Shown here: one piece after another, positions 35,497-44,223 of the stretch
Layout of the letters: each line of letters starts with the position of its first letter
Numbering within the stretch: the first letter of the stretch is position 1
Assembly: GCF_041679265.1 (NCBI RefSeq)
Contig: NZ_JBGFSM010000004.1
Coordinates: 62,001-126,000 of the forward strand
Origin: Autumnicola sp041679265
GTDB taxonomy: Bacteria; Bacteroidota; Bacteroidia; Flavobacteriales; Flavobacteriaceae
Direction: 5' to 3'
DNA length: 64,000 nucleotides
The notes under the pieces: generated by a model
Seen by the model: the letters and a program-made list of their open reading frames with translations, nothing else
The model's database searches: none
What the model was told of the DNA's origin: nothing
Position numbers and translations under genes: made by a program

Positions 35497-36012
35497 TTAA
35501 TGTTCATCTTCAAGAAAACCTGTTCTGCGATATCCAGCGAGGGTGTAGATAGTACCGGGATTATCTGCAAATTGCAGGTTCATGTGAATACTGTCGGTAA
35601 TATTTCCACCTGTGGTAGTGGCAGCACCTATTAAAACCTTTCCGTTGGTAATATCCACTTCAGGAGAAATCACTTCTCCATCATCTTCATAAGAATAGAG
35701 ATTGTTTAAACTGCTGCCGGAAAAAGTAAGTTCCTGCACATTTACGGGAGTACTCACCTTCATGGGCCATAACTCATGATCGTCTACCCACATTTCTTCT
35801 CCATTATCTTCAGCCGTATTATAGGTGGAGATCAGGTTATACCCAAGGTTGTGAACATCTTCCCCGTCAATAAGGAGTTGCACATACCAGTCTCCTGCAA
35901 GTTCCACTACTTCTGTCTCCCCGGGATCGGGATCTCCTCCTGCATCACAGGATACTAAAGCTATTCCAATAAATAGTAATAAAAGGAATTTTATGTTATT
36001 TGTTCTTTTCAT
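35497..36012 (-). CDS. Small lipoprotein of the Lipid_bd (PF12888-like) beta-barrel type
   Basis: I start at 36012 ('MKRTNNIKFLLLLF'), giving a lipoprotein signal with Cys24 in 'ALVSC' and a 171-residue product. The mature part, 'ELAGDWYVQLLIDGEDV', then alternating beta strands ending in 'TIYTLAGYRRTGF', resembles the calycin-like family named lipid-binding putative hydrolase, which sits beside SusCD pairs in Bacteroidota. It is the last gene of the SusCD operon, 19 bases after the preceding gene. No catalytic residues are evident. The ligand is unknown and the family name is not proof of lipid binding. Confidence 0.7.
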   Translation of the reverse strand: MKRTNNIKFLLLLFIGIALVSCDAGGDPDPGETEVVELAGDWYVQLLIDGEDVHNLGYNLISTYNTAEDNGEEMWVDDHELWPMKVSTPVNVQELTFSGSSLNNLYSYEDDGEVISPEVDITNGKVLIGAATTTGGNITDSIHMNLQFADNPGTIYTLAGYRRTGFLEDEH

Positions 36013-36031
36013 CTTTTTCTGAATATTAAAA

Positions 36032-36763
36032 TTATAATTCAACCTGCTCCAAATGCACCGCGAAACTGTATCCGGCATCCCATACGGTGGTAAAATCTAT
36101 AGTGCCGGCATCGGGATCTACGGTCATTTCAGTAATTTCAGCGCTTCCGCCAAACGCGCCCACACTAAAGCCAGGGCCAAAACTGTAATCGTTGAGCCCG
36201 TTTACAGTCACCGTGGCACCCCTGGCAGCATAGGTCACTCCATAATTTCTTCCGAACATATAATAGCCTCCTATTCCATCGGAAATTTCAAAAGTCCCGT
36301 CTGATTTTTCCCAGATAAGCACATACTCCATATTGGCATACTGCGGATCTGCCGTGCCGTCCCGCACCACCGTAGAGCGGTAAAGTCCGCTAATATCTTC
36401 TACAAGATCACCATTATCAGCCACCACCACCGTCCTGGTGTCAGAGGCTTCGTAGCCGTCCTGGTTTACAGCAGAATAAAACACGTTGTAGATATCGGCA
36501 ACATCGGTATCGAGTTCTCCCCCGCGAAAAATCCCTGCAGAGGAAGTGCTCACCTCCACCGGTTCTCCCGCCTCTTCTGCGGTAGCTCCCGGTTCCACAT
36601 ATTCTTCTCCTTTTTCAAGCAGGATTTCCTGCTCCCCTTCAAGGGTAAATACCGCAAAATTGGTCACCTGGGAAACCCCGGCAGTATCTTCTGTATCGCA
36701 AGAGGTAGTTACACCCAGAGCCAGGATACTTATCACAAAAAATATTTTCTTCATATTACTCAT
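36032..36763 (-). CDS. SusE-position lipoprotein with DUF5011-like Ig domain
   Basis: The likely start is 36763 (MSNMKKIFF, or three codons later), giving about 243 residues with a lipoprotein signal at 'TTSC'. Residues about 35-115 form an Ig-like DUF5011-type domain ('TLEGEQEILLEKGEEYVEPGATA'). The C-terminal half (about 120-243) is beta-rich, with 'ISGLYRSTVVRDG' opening a domain also found in other SusCD-linked lipoproteins. It would sit on the cell surface as an accessory binding protein. It starts 16 bases after the SusD stop. The ligand is unknown. Confidence 0.72.
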   Translation of the reverse strand: MSNMKKIFFVISILALGVTTSCDTEDTAGVSQVTNFAVFTLEGEQEILLEKGEEYVEPGATAEEAGEPVEVSTSSAGIFRGGELDTDVADIYNVFYSAVNQDGYEASDTRTVVVADNGDLVEDISGLYRSTVVRDGTADPQYANMEYVLIWEKSDGTFEISDGIGGYYMFGRNYGVTYAARGATVTVNGLNDYSFGPGFSVGAFGGSAEITEMTVDPDAGTIDFTTVWDAGYSFAVHLEQVEL

Positions 36764-36779
36764 ATTAAAATCTTTTAAT

Positions 36780-38240
36780 TTATTCTGCCCACCAGACTGG
36801 AACAGTAATATCCACAATATCCGGAGCATTGGTGTTTCTTGCCCTCACGTTGCTTGGAAAAGGCAAACGTTTAGGAAAATCTCCGCCGGTAGTACCATTT
36901 ACGGGATAAGCCAGCTCCCCGGGGATGTAATTCTCATCATCCTGAGAAACCTCTGAAACTGCAGGAATTCCCGTACGGTTTATGGCGAAAAAGGCTTCAA
37001 ATCCATTGCCGGGAAATGCTGCTACCCAACGCTGGGTAATAATGGATTCCAGGTTTTCCATCTGGCTGCCTTCTGGATAAGCATATACGCCTCCTTCTGC
37101 TACAAATGGTGCCCCATCTATGCCATATTTACTTAAAGCTTCTATAACCCCGGCATTATACCTTTCTTCCGCGGTTTCTTCTGAACCGTATCTTAACTGG
37201 GCTTCGGCCTGCAAAAAAAGGCTTTCTTCCCTGCTCATTAAGTAAACAGGAGTAGTTGGGCTTAAATCTACAATAGCTATAGAGTTAGGTGCCACGGTAC
37301 TGTTGAAGTCTCCCTGGTTTAAAGGGTTTCCCGGCTCATAATACTCGCTTAACCTGGGATCTCCATTGGAATCAAGAAAAGAAAACATCGTTGTACTTGC
37401 CCTTAAGTTGGTGGTACTGTTTAACTGCCGCTCGTTAGTCTCATATAAAGGATTACTTTTATTTGGGGCATCTTCAAACTGGGTCATTGCTGCATCGGTA
37501 TCCAAAAATTCCACCCCGGAGTTCAACAGGTCATTTATCCCGCTTTGTGCCACCTGAGGGCGGGCATTTTGCTGCCTCAGGAAAATCTTTAATTTGAGAG
37601 TGTTTGCAAAGGCCACCCAGTTTTCCATATTCCCTCCAAAAAGCAAATCATCTGCCGCAGGTGCATTTCCCTGGGATTCTTCAAGATCATGGCTTAAGGC
37701 AGAATTTAAATCCTCAATTAACAGGTCATAAACCTCCTCGCCGGTGTTAAAATGAGGCTGTAGAATACTGGCATTATTGGCTTCCTCATAAGGAATGGCT
37801 CCAAAGAAATCTACCATAATTTGGGAAGCATAAACTTCTAAAGTTGTGGCAGCCAGGTAGTAATTCCAGTTTTCCTGTTCTAAAGCTATTCTCTTTACAT
37901 TCCTGGCATCTCCAAGGGCATCAAACATGGCAAACCAAAAACTGTTTGAATAATCTGAAGTTCCCAGGACAGAATAATCGTCCAGGGATTTGTACTGATT
38001 AGAGGCATTACTCTGGGTCCAGTATTGGGACCAGAAGCCGCCCACAAGCGCGCCATAAGAACCCTGAGCTCCCACAATCCCGGTAATAGCCGCGGGGAAT
38101 TCTGTAGCCATAGCTACTCCTCCCTGGGACAAACTATCTGGGTCCCTGTTAATATCCAGCTGATCTTCACAGCTCACTGCCCCGCACATCACACTAAATA
38201 CGGCGGCAAAAATTATAAATCTTCTTTTCATTTGTGTCAT
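36780..38240 (-). CDS. SusD-like lipoprotein (second pair, SusD-like_2 type)
   Basis: The 486-residue lipoprotein has 'GAVSC' as lipobox and the mature start 'EDQLDINRDPDSL'. This opening, with 'WSQYWTQSN' and 'YASQIMVDFFGAIPYEEA', fits the SusD/RagB_like_2 group rather than the group of the mannan SusD. That group is often paired with SusC proteins for peptides or less usual glycans. The start could be the ATG three codons later. It begins 7 bases after the SusC stop. Substrate is unknown since no degradative enzyme is linked. Confidence 0.92.
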   Translation of the reverse strand: MTQMKRRFIIFAAVFSVMCGAVSCEDQLDINRDPDSLSQGGVAMATEFPAAITGIVGAQGSYGALVGGFWSQYWTQSNASNQYKSLDDYSVLGTSDYSNSFWFAMFDALGDARNVKRIALEQENWNYYLAATTLEVYASQIMVDFFGAIPYEEANNASILQPHFNTGEEVYDLLIEDLNSALSHDLEESQGNAPAADDLLFGGNMENWVAFANTLKLKIFLRQQNARPQVAQSGINDLLNSGVEFLDTDAAMTQFEDAPNKSNPLYETNERQLNSTTNLRASTTMFSFLDSNGDPRLSEYYEPGNPLNQGDFNSTVAPNSIAIVDLSPTTPVYLMSREESLFLQAEAQLRYGSEETAEERYNAGVIEALSKYGIDGAPFVAEGGVYAYPEGSQMENLESIITQRWVAAFPGNGFEAFFAINRTGIPAVSEVSQDDENYIPGELAYPVNGTTGGDFPKRLPFPSNVRARNTNAPDIVDITVPVWWAE

Positions 38241-38247
38241 TATTAAT

Positions 38248-41200
38248 TTATAGTCCTATGTTTAACTTTACTCCATACGACCTTTGTGCCGGGTTGGCAG
38301 AGAATTCCCCAAACTCACTCAGCAGGCCGGAACCGTAAGTACTCACTTCTGGATCTACATAAGGGTTTTCTGCCGGGGTCCACATGAAAATATTCTTTCC
38401 GTATGCGCTTACCGAGGCGGTACGCAGCCCAAGTTTTTGCACAAGATCACTATCTACGGTATAGGTTAAAGAAACATCTCTAAGGCGTATAAAAGTTTTA
38501 TCGATCACATGGGTGTATTCAATAGCTCCATTCTGGCTGGCATTATAAAAATTGGTAATCTGATCGTAAGCCACAGGAATGGTATTTTCTTCATATCCGC
38601 CGCTCTCGTTTTCTACTACGGAATTAGGAATGATAAATGGTTTTCTTTCATTAAAAGTTGTCGCTATGGAATTACCTGTAAAGCCTAATAGCCTTGCAGT
38701 ATAGGAATACATTTTACCTCCTTCTTTCCAATCCATGCTTCCGGAAAGGCTGAAGTTTTTATAGGTAATCCTGCTGGACAATCCCATAATAAAATCTCTT
38801 TGAGAAGTACCGATTGGCTGTTCATCATCTGTCATTTCGTAAAAACCTGTTTCCGCATTTACAATGTATTCGCCATCCTCGGTTCTTTTTGGCACAGTGG
38901 CATAGAAAACTCCCAGAGGCTGCCCTTCCAGGGCATAAAAATTAACTCCGTAGGCATTGGTTAAGCTCAACTTATCCAGACCTCCCAGTAATTTGGTAAC
39001 CTCATTCTCATTCTTGGTAAAGGTATAAGTGAAATCCCATTTCAGGTCTTCTGTGCGTATCGGGGTAAACCCGAGTACAGCTTCAATTCCGCGGTTTTGC
39101 ACATCGGCAAAGTTCCCGGCGAAGAAAGAGAAACCGGTAGAAGGGTCTATAGGCAGGTTTACAATCAAATCTGATGTTTGCTTGTCGTAAAGCGCTACAT
39201 CCAGGCTGATGCGGTTATTAAAAAAGGTGGATTCAAAACCTACTTCCACCTCTTCGGTGGTTTCAGGTTTTAGTTCAGAATTTCCTAATTGCGAGGCGAG
39301 TTCATAGCTGTTTACTCCTCCTATAGGAAATTGTATCTCCCCAAAATAGGCATCTGATACTCCCTGGATAAGAGTAGATTCAGTTAAATAAGGATCGGTA
39401 TCGTTGCCCACGCGGGACCATGCCCCCCTCAGTTTAAAATAATGTACATTATTATCCAGCAAAATCGCACTTAAAGAAGCCGAAGGATAGAAAAAAGAGT
39501 TGTTCTCTACCGGCAAGGTAGAAGACCAGTCGTTACGTGCAGTAAGGTTTAAGAAATACCTGTCCAGAAAACCGAGTTCTACCTGGCCATATATACCGTA
39601 AGACCTTCTTTTTAGATCTGCCTGGTCAACCTCGGGCATGTTGGCACTGTTTCCCAGTTCATAATAATTTGGAATATCAAGCCCGGTTACCGCAACATTT
39701 AAATAATTGGTTTGCCTTTCGTTATAGTTAATCCCGGCAACCACTCCAAGATTAAGATCTTCAGTAAGGTAACGGTCGTAAACGGCATTAAAATAGGTGT
39801 CGTATTCTTTGCGGGTCCTTTTTAGCTCGCTCACTCCCCCAACAACTTCGGTTGCATTAAGCAAATCCTGGGGAGAACCTTCAGGGTAATCTACAATAGC
39901 CCCGTAACTTGACACGCGTTCATTACGAATATCTCCGCCAATCTGCCAGACGGCATACAGGAAATCATCAAAATTATACTTCAGGTTTATGTTTCCAAAA
40001 AGGCGGTCTTCCTTTACCGTAGTAGCATTTTCATTCAGAACAAAATAAGAGTTCTGGGCGTATGGGGTATAAAAGTTCCCCGGCGTATTAAAAGGATTGT
40101 TTATATAATCGCGCAAATCCAGAAGGCTTATATCCCTTGGCACCTGGATAATCTCCTGCATAAAGGTGCTTCCCTGGCCGGCACTATCCCCCTGCCCGGT
40201 ATTTACCACATTTTGATCCTTTTTTACATAGTTGGCGCTGAGTTTTACTGAAAGGTTTTCCCCATTCATCCCGCCGTTAAAATTCATGGCCCTTCGGTTT
40301 AGCTTATCTGCCTCGGTGGGAATCACACCATCAAGCGTTAAATCTGATACGGTAAGGGCGAAAGTGGAGAATTCATTTCCGCCGCTTAAGCGAATGGAAT
40401 TAGAAAAGGACTGGCCAACATCATAAAATTCCCTCACATTGTCTTCTAAAGCACTGTAAGGTTTAATCAACTGCGAATTATCCACAATCTGGCCCCATGG
40501 GCGAATACTTCCGTTAAAAGCTGCTCCCCAGGAGCCATTTTCGTTACTTGCCCCCTGGCTGCCGTCTGGCAGGCTGGAATAACTGGCACCCGCCCATCCC
40601 TGGCCCCAGCCGTTCTGGAAATGTGGAACACGGGAAACCTCCAGGTAATCTACAGCTGAAGAAAAATCGATACTTATTTTATCATTCTGCTTACCTTTTT
40701 TAGTGGTAATAAGAATAGCCCCGTTGGCAGCCCTGTTCCCGTATAAAGCGGTAGCGGCGGCTCCTTTAAGGACGGTGATTTTTTCAATTATATTAGGATC
40801 TATATCACTAATCCCGTTCCCGGCATCAAAAGTCCTGTCTATAGAAGAACCAATAGCTGTGGTTTCCCCGGTAGAGCCCGTAGGATCGGCATTAATAGGA
40901 GTTCCATCAACAATATACAAAGGAGAGTTAGACCCCGTAATAGAGGTAAAACCCCGTATAATAACCTTTGAAGAAGCACCTGGCTGCGCCGGAGTGGTAA
41001 TATTGGCACCGGCAATTCTTCCGGAAAGTGATTCAAAAATACTTGTTGGGGCAGTTTCATTAAGCTCCTCGTCATCTATTGTGGCTGTGGCATAAGTGGT
41101 AGCCCGCCTTTGTTTTGTACCGCCAAAAGCGGTAACAATTACCTCGTCCAGCTCTGAAGCATCTGATGCAAGGGAAACATTAATGACATCCTGGGTGCCC

Positions 41201-41454
41201 ACCGTTACTTCTTTGGTTTCAAGTCCCACGAAAGAAAATACCAGAACATCTCCTGGCTCGGCCGAGATGGAATAATTTCCATCAAAATCTGTCTGCACTC
41301 CGGTAGAAGTGTTTTTCACCAGAACGTTTACCCCCGGAAGTGGCAAGTCCTGCTCATCTGTAACCGTTCCTGTAACCGTTTTCTCCTGGGCAAAAAGAGA
41401 AAAAGCCGGCAGCAGGAATACTACGAGATAAAGAAAATGTAGTTTGCTTTTCAT
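38248..41454 (-). CDS. SusC-like TonB-dependent transporter (second pair)
   Basis: I start at 41454 ('MKSKLHFLYLVVFLLPAFSLFAQ'), which gives a clean signal peptide; the frame extends 23 codons further upstream without signal character. The 1068-residue product has a CarboxypepD_reg-like domain, the linker 'LDEVIVTAFGGTKQRRATTY', a plug with 'VIIRGFTSITGSNSPLYIVDG' across two strands, and a barrel ending 'YGVKLNIGL'. It pairs with the SusD immediately downstream. An inverted repeat lies in its leader, and a LytTR response regulator is transcribed divergently, so that regulator probably controls it. Confidence 0.95.
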   Translation of the reverse strand: MKSKLHFLYLVVFLLPAFSLFAQEKTVTGTVTDEQDLPLPGVNVLVKNTSTGVQTDFDGNYSISAEPGDVLVFSFVGLETKEVTVGTQDVINVSLASDASELDEVIVTAFGGTKQRRATTYATATIDDEELNETAPTSIFESLSGRIAGANITTPAQPGASSKVIIRGFTSITGSNSPLYIVDGTPINADPTGSTGETTAIGSSIDRTFDAGNGISDIDPNIIEKITVLKGAAATALYGNRAANGAILITTKKGKQNDKISIDFSSAVDYLEVSRVPHFQNGWGQGWAGASYSSLPDGSQGASNENGSWGAAFNGSIRPWGQIVDNSQLIKPYSALEDNVREFYDVGQSFSNSIRLSGGNEFSTFALTVSDLTLDGVIPTEADKLNRRAMNFNGGMNGENLSVKLSANYVKKDQNVVNTGQGDSAGQGSTFMQEIIQVPRDISLLDLRDYINNPFNTPGNFYTPYAQNSYFVLNENATTVKEDRLFGNINLKYNFDDFLYAVWQIGGDIRNERVSSYGAIVDYPEGSPQDLLNATEVVGGVSELKRTRKEYDTYFNAVYDRYLTEDLNLGVVAGINYNERQTNYLNVAVTGLDIPNYYELGNSANMPEVDQADLKRRSYGIYGQVELGFLDRYFLNLTARNDWSSTLPVENNSFFYPSASLSAILLDNNVHYFKLRGAWSRVGNDTDPYLTESTLIQGVSDAYFGEIQFPIGGVNSYELASQLGNSELKPETTEEVEVGFESTFFNNRISLDVALYDKQTSDLIVNLPIDPSTGFSFFAGNFADVQNRGIEAVLGFTPIRTEDLKWDFTYTFTKNENEVTKLLGGLDKLSLTNAYGVNFYALEGQPLGVFYATVPKRTEDGEYIVNAETGFYEMTDDEQPIGTSQRDFIMGLSSRITYKNFSLSGSMDWKEGGKMYSYTARLLGFTGNSIATTFNERKPFIIPNSVVENESGGYEENTIPVAYDQITNFYNASQNGAIEYTHVIDKTFIRLRDVSLTYTVDSDLVQKLGLRTASVSAYGKNIFMWTPAENPYVDPEVSTYGSGLLSEFGEFSANPAQRSYGVKLNIGL

Positions 41455-41882
41455 TATGTAATAATTAAAATTTGAGTTAACGCGGTTAAAAGTAAGCGGG
41501 AGAGCTTTTGCAGCAGTCTTCAATGAATTAAGCTCCTTAATATTTGCTCTGAATCATTCTATTCCTGCTTCAGAAAATATTTTGAAAGTGTTGAATGACC
41601 AGATTTGAAGTATAAGCGTCCTGGCACAGCTACATCATTCAGGGTTTTTCAGAAGAAAAATGATGGGATAAAAACTTTCTTCTTTCTGCTGTTCAGAAAA
41701 AGATCTGGCGCATACTTTCCTATACCACACACTAATACGTTAATTATTACGTTCTATTTCTGCTAATCTCCTGTTTTTTCAACAAAAAAATTGGAATATT
41801 AGTAACAAAGTGGATTTTTCATCGTCCATTATATATCATCCCTTATTAAACATCATCATTCATCAATCAAAAAACAACTATT
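41455..41882. promoter_or_regulatory. Divergent regulatory region between second SusC and LytTR regulator
   Basis: This 428-base region has an inverted repeat TTAAC-GCG-GTTAA at 41477-41489, 22 bases before the SusC start. It also has a direct repeat of TACGTT at 41736-41741 and 41748-41753. The first copy, TACGTTAAT, agrees fully with the published 9-base LytTR half-site consensus, but the 12-base spacing is shorter than the usual two-turn spacing. I find no coding sequence here. Confidence 0.4.
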
Positions 41883-42650
41883 ATGAAAGCGCTTATTGTA
41901 GACGACGAGACTTACGCCCGTAAAAGGATTTCAAAATTGCTTAAAGAACGGGAAGAGATAGGTGAAATTCAGGAATGCCGCAACGGGGAAGAAACCATCG
42001 TGAAAATTGAAAAATATCAGCCGGATCTTCTTTTTCTTGATGTAGATCTTAAAGATATGTCTGGCTTTGATGTAATTTCTGAACTAAAAGGCCAAAAATT
42101 ACCCATTATCATCTTTGTTACCGCTTATGAGGCTTATGCGGTAAAAGCTTTTGATAATAATGCTGCAGATTTCCTGCTGAAGCCTTTTAAAGAAGACCGT
42201 TTTCACGAAAGCCTGGACAGGATTAAAAAATTAAAGCCACAGCAACTGGAACAGCAATTCGGGGAAAAACTGGAAAGTTTTTTGGAATTAAAAAAGAGCA
42301 AAAGTGAACACGGACTGCTAAAAAAACTTCCTATTAAACTGGGCAATAAAACCATTCTTATTAAGGTAGATGATATTAAATACATTTTCGCCTCTGGCTA
42401 TCATGCCGAAATATTTACAGAAGAAAACAAATATGTGCTGCGCCAGTCCCTGAGCAATTTAACTGAAGTCCTGGAACCGGCAAAATTTTGCCGCATTCAC
42501 AGGTCTTCTATAGTAAATATAGATTTTATCCATGAAATTGTACATTCAGATTATTCTGAAATTGATGTACGCATGAAGGATAATAAACTTATAAGGGTAA
42601 GTAAATCCCATAAGAAAGAATTCCTGAAAAGCCTTGGCATATATAATTAG
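41883..42650 (+). CDS. LytTR-type response regulator
   Basis: The 255-residue protein has a receiver domain (about 1-120) with the acidic pocket 'IVDDE', phospho-acceptor Asp53 in 'LFLDVDL', 'FVTAY' and the invariant Lys in 'LLKPF'. A LytTR DNA-binding domain (about 150-250) follows, with 'FCRIHRSSIVNIDFI' as its signature. It is convergent with the histidine kinase 18 bases downstream, which is its natural partner. Since it diverges from the second SusC operon, it is a good candidate for that operon's regulator. Confidence 0.94.
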   Translation: MKALIVDDETYARKRISKLLKEREEIGEIQECRNGEETIVKIEKYQPDLLFLDVDLKDMSGFDVISELKGQKLPIIIFVTAYEAYAVKAFDNNAADFLLKPFKEDRFHESLDRIKKLKPQQLEQQFGEKLESFLELKKSKSEHGLLKKLPIKLGNKTILIKVDDIKYIFASGYHAEIFTEENKYVLRQSLSNLTEVLEPAKFCRIHRSSIVNIDFIHEIVHSDYSEIDVRMKDNKLIRVSKSHKKEFLKSLGIYN

Positions 42651-42668
42651 GCAGGAGCCTGTAAATAT

Positions 42669-43847
42669 TTAACCAGTAAAATAATTGGGTTTCGCAGTTC
42701 GCGAAGCCCTGTTCCCGGCAGGAACTTCTATATAAATGCCCACGCCGGTTAGCTCCGGCAGGTTCTTTACCTTTAGTTTATAGTCCTCTTTGTATAATCT
42801 GGAAAGACGCTTGCGTAAATTAGATAAACCCACTCCATTGGTAAAAACACGATCAATATCTGTAATGGGATTACCATCATTTTTTACTTCAATCCTTAAA
42901 TATTTCCCTTTTAAAGTGACGCTTATGTGCACAGACAAATATTTTTTCTCCCTGGAATAGCCATGTTTTATGGCATTTTCCACCAACGGCTGTAACAACA
43001 TGGCAGGAATCTGGAAATCCAGGACTTCTTTGGAGATCTTTTTCTTTATTTGTAAATATTCCCCATATCTCACCCGCATTACATTTAGATATTTTTCAAG
43101 AATACAAACTTCCCTTCCTACGCTGGTAAGGTTCTGCTGACTGTTAGACAACACTTCCCTGAAGAAATCGCTTAAATCCACCAGGCAATCCTGCGCCTTT
43201 CGTTTGTCTATATCTATAAGGCCAACAACGGTATTGATGGAGTTAAACAGAAAATGCGGCTGCAACTGGCCGGTGAGCATCCTTATCCTGGCATCAGCTA
43301 ATTGCGATTGCAATGCCAGTTTCTCTGCCTCTTTCTTCCTTAATTCTTTAATGTAATAATAGATATAAATGGCAAATACAAGGCTGGCATACACCAGCAG
43401 GTTAATATCCAGCAAGGCTATAAAATTGATAAGGCTCTGGTGTGGATTAAATTTAGACAGGCTCCCTGAAGAAACAAAAAACTTCGCAAAATCGAAAAGC
43501 AGCTGGGCAAAAGCAGCCATTAGTAAAGCAAAAAATAGATTGAGAAACAATACCTTTTTCCATCTAATGCCACGCTCCTTCATTCTTTTGATGATTACAG
43601 CTATAAGGGTCATGAATCCCACCACAAATAACCAGTCCAGGAACCAGAAACAAAAAAGCTGGGGCAAAGTAAAATCTCCTTCCCTTTTATAAACAAAAAA
43701 CCTGATGTATAGCGTTTTGGAAATACCCACCAGGTAAATTACAAAATAGAAAAGAGCCAGATAACCGGTTAGCCTGGCATCTAAATTCTTTTTTAAGTAT
43801 TTAAACATTTCCCGGGTTCCTGTAAATATTTTTTTATCTGAAGCCAT
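42669..43847 (-). CDS. LytS/YehU-type sensor histidine kinase
   Basis: The 392-residue protein has four hydrophobic segments (about 25-50, 68-88, 98-122, 143-167) without a large extracytoplasmic domain, then a short coiled coil. The His_kinase domain has the phospho-acceptor His198 in 'LQPHFLFNSIN', and the HATPase has its N-box 'LVENAIKHG'. This kinase family normally works with LytTR regulators, and one is encoded convergently next door. The lack of a periplasmic sensor suggests it senses a signal in or near the membrane. Confidence 0.93.
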   Translation of the reverse strand: MASDKKIFTGTREMFKYLKKNLDARLTGYLALFYFVIYLVGISKTLYIRFFVYKREGDFTLPQLFCFWFLDWLFVVGFMTLIAVIIKRMKERGIRWKKVLFLNLFFALLMAAFAQLLFDFAKFFVSSGSLSKFNPHQSLINFIALLDINLLVYASLVFAIYIYYYIKELRKKEAEKLALQSQLADARIRMLTGQLQPHFLFNSINTVVGLIDIDKRKAQDCLVDLSDFFREVLSNSQQNLTSVGREVCILEKYLNVMRVRYGEYLQIKKKISKEVLDFQIPAMLLQPLVENAIKHGYSREKKYLSVHISVTLKGKYLRIEVKNDGNPITDIDRVFTNGVGLSNLRKRLSRLYKEDYKLKVKNLPELTGVGIYIEVPAGNRASRTAKPNYFTG

Positions 43848-44223
43848 ACAGAAACTTTTTTTATCAGCGTAAATGCACCCGAAGGCCGGAAGTTAAAAGC
43901 AGCCGGCGATCTTTATAAAATGAAAAACCAGCTGCACGCTGGTTCTTCTTTTGGCTAATTCAAATAATGCTAAACATGAAAACAAAGATCTTATATCTTG
44001 TATGTGTTTATCTACATTATTTACTTCAAATATAGAGGACGTGCGGGTGCTGTAGCCTTAAATGATCTAAACCACCCGTAATTTGATTTTAAGTACTTTA
44101 TTTAATCACTAAAAGGATTTCCTGAAACTTTTTGGAGTATGCTTATGAAGAAATTTTAAAACCTTATCCCAGGTTCTTTTTAAATTTCAATAGATTTGCT
44201 TAGAGAAAGAAAGGAATACAGGA
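43848..44223. other. 376-base intergenic stretch with a possible small RNA
   Basis: No protein gene is evident. On the minus strand, a perfect -7 box TATATTTG (44034-44027) is followed about 85 bases later by a hairpin AACCAGC-loop-GCTGGTT (43944-43926) and a T-run, together a possible short transcript. No good -33 TTG is seen. The same box could instead serve the histidine kinase gene. Confidence 0.3.
43920..43946 (-). terminator. Hairpin terminator in kinase-kinase intergenic region
   Basis: The stem AACCAGC (43926-43932) / GCTGGTT (43938-43944) has a 5-base loop. Read on the minus strand it is followed by TTTTTCATTTT, which is terminator-like. It may end the PAS kinase transcript or a short RNA. 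Confidence 0.5.

Noticed and set aside
40703..41095. 130-codon plus-strand frame opposite the second SusC plug domain
   Set aside because: It is antisense to highly conserved plug motifs, with no independent support.
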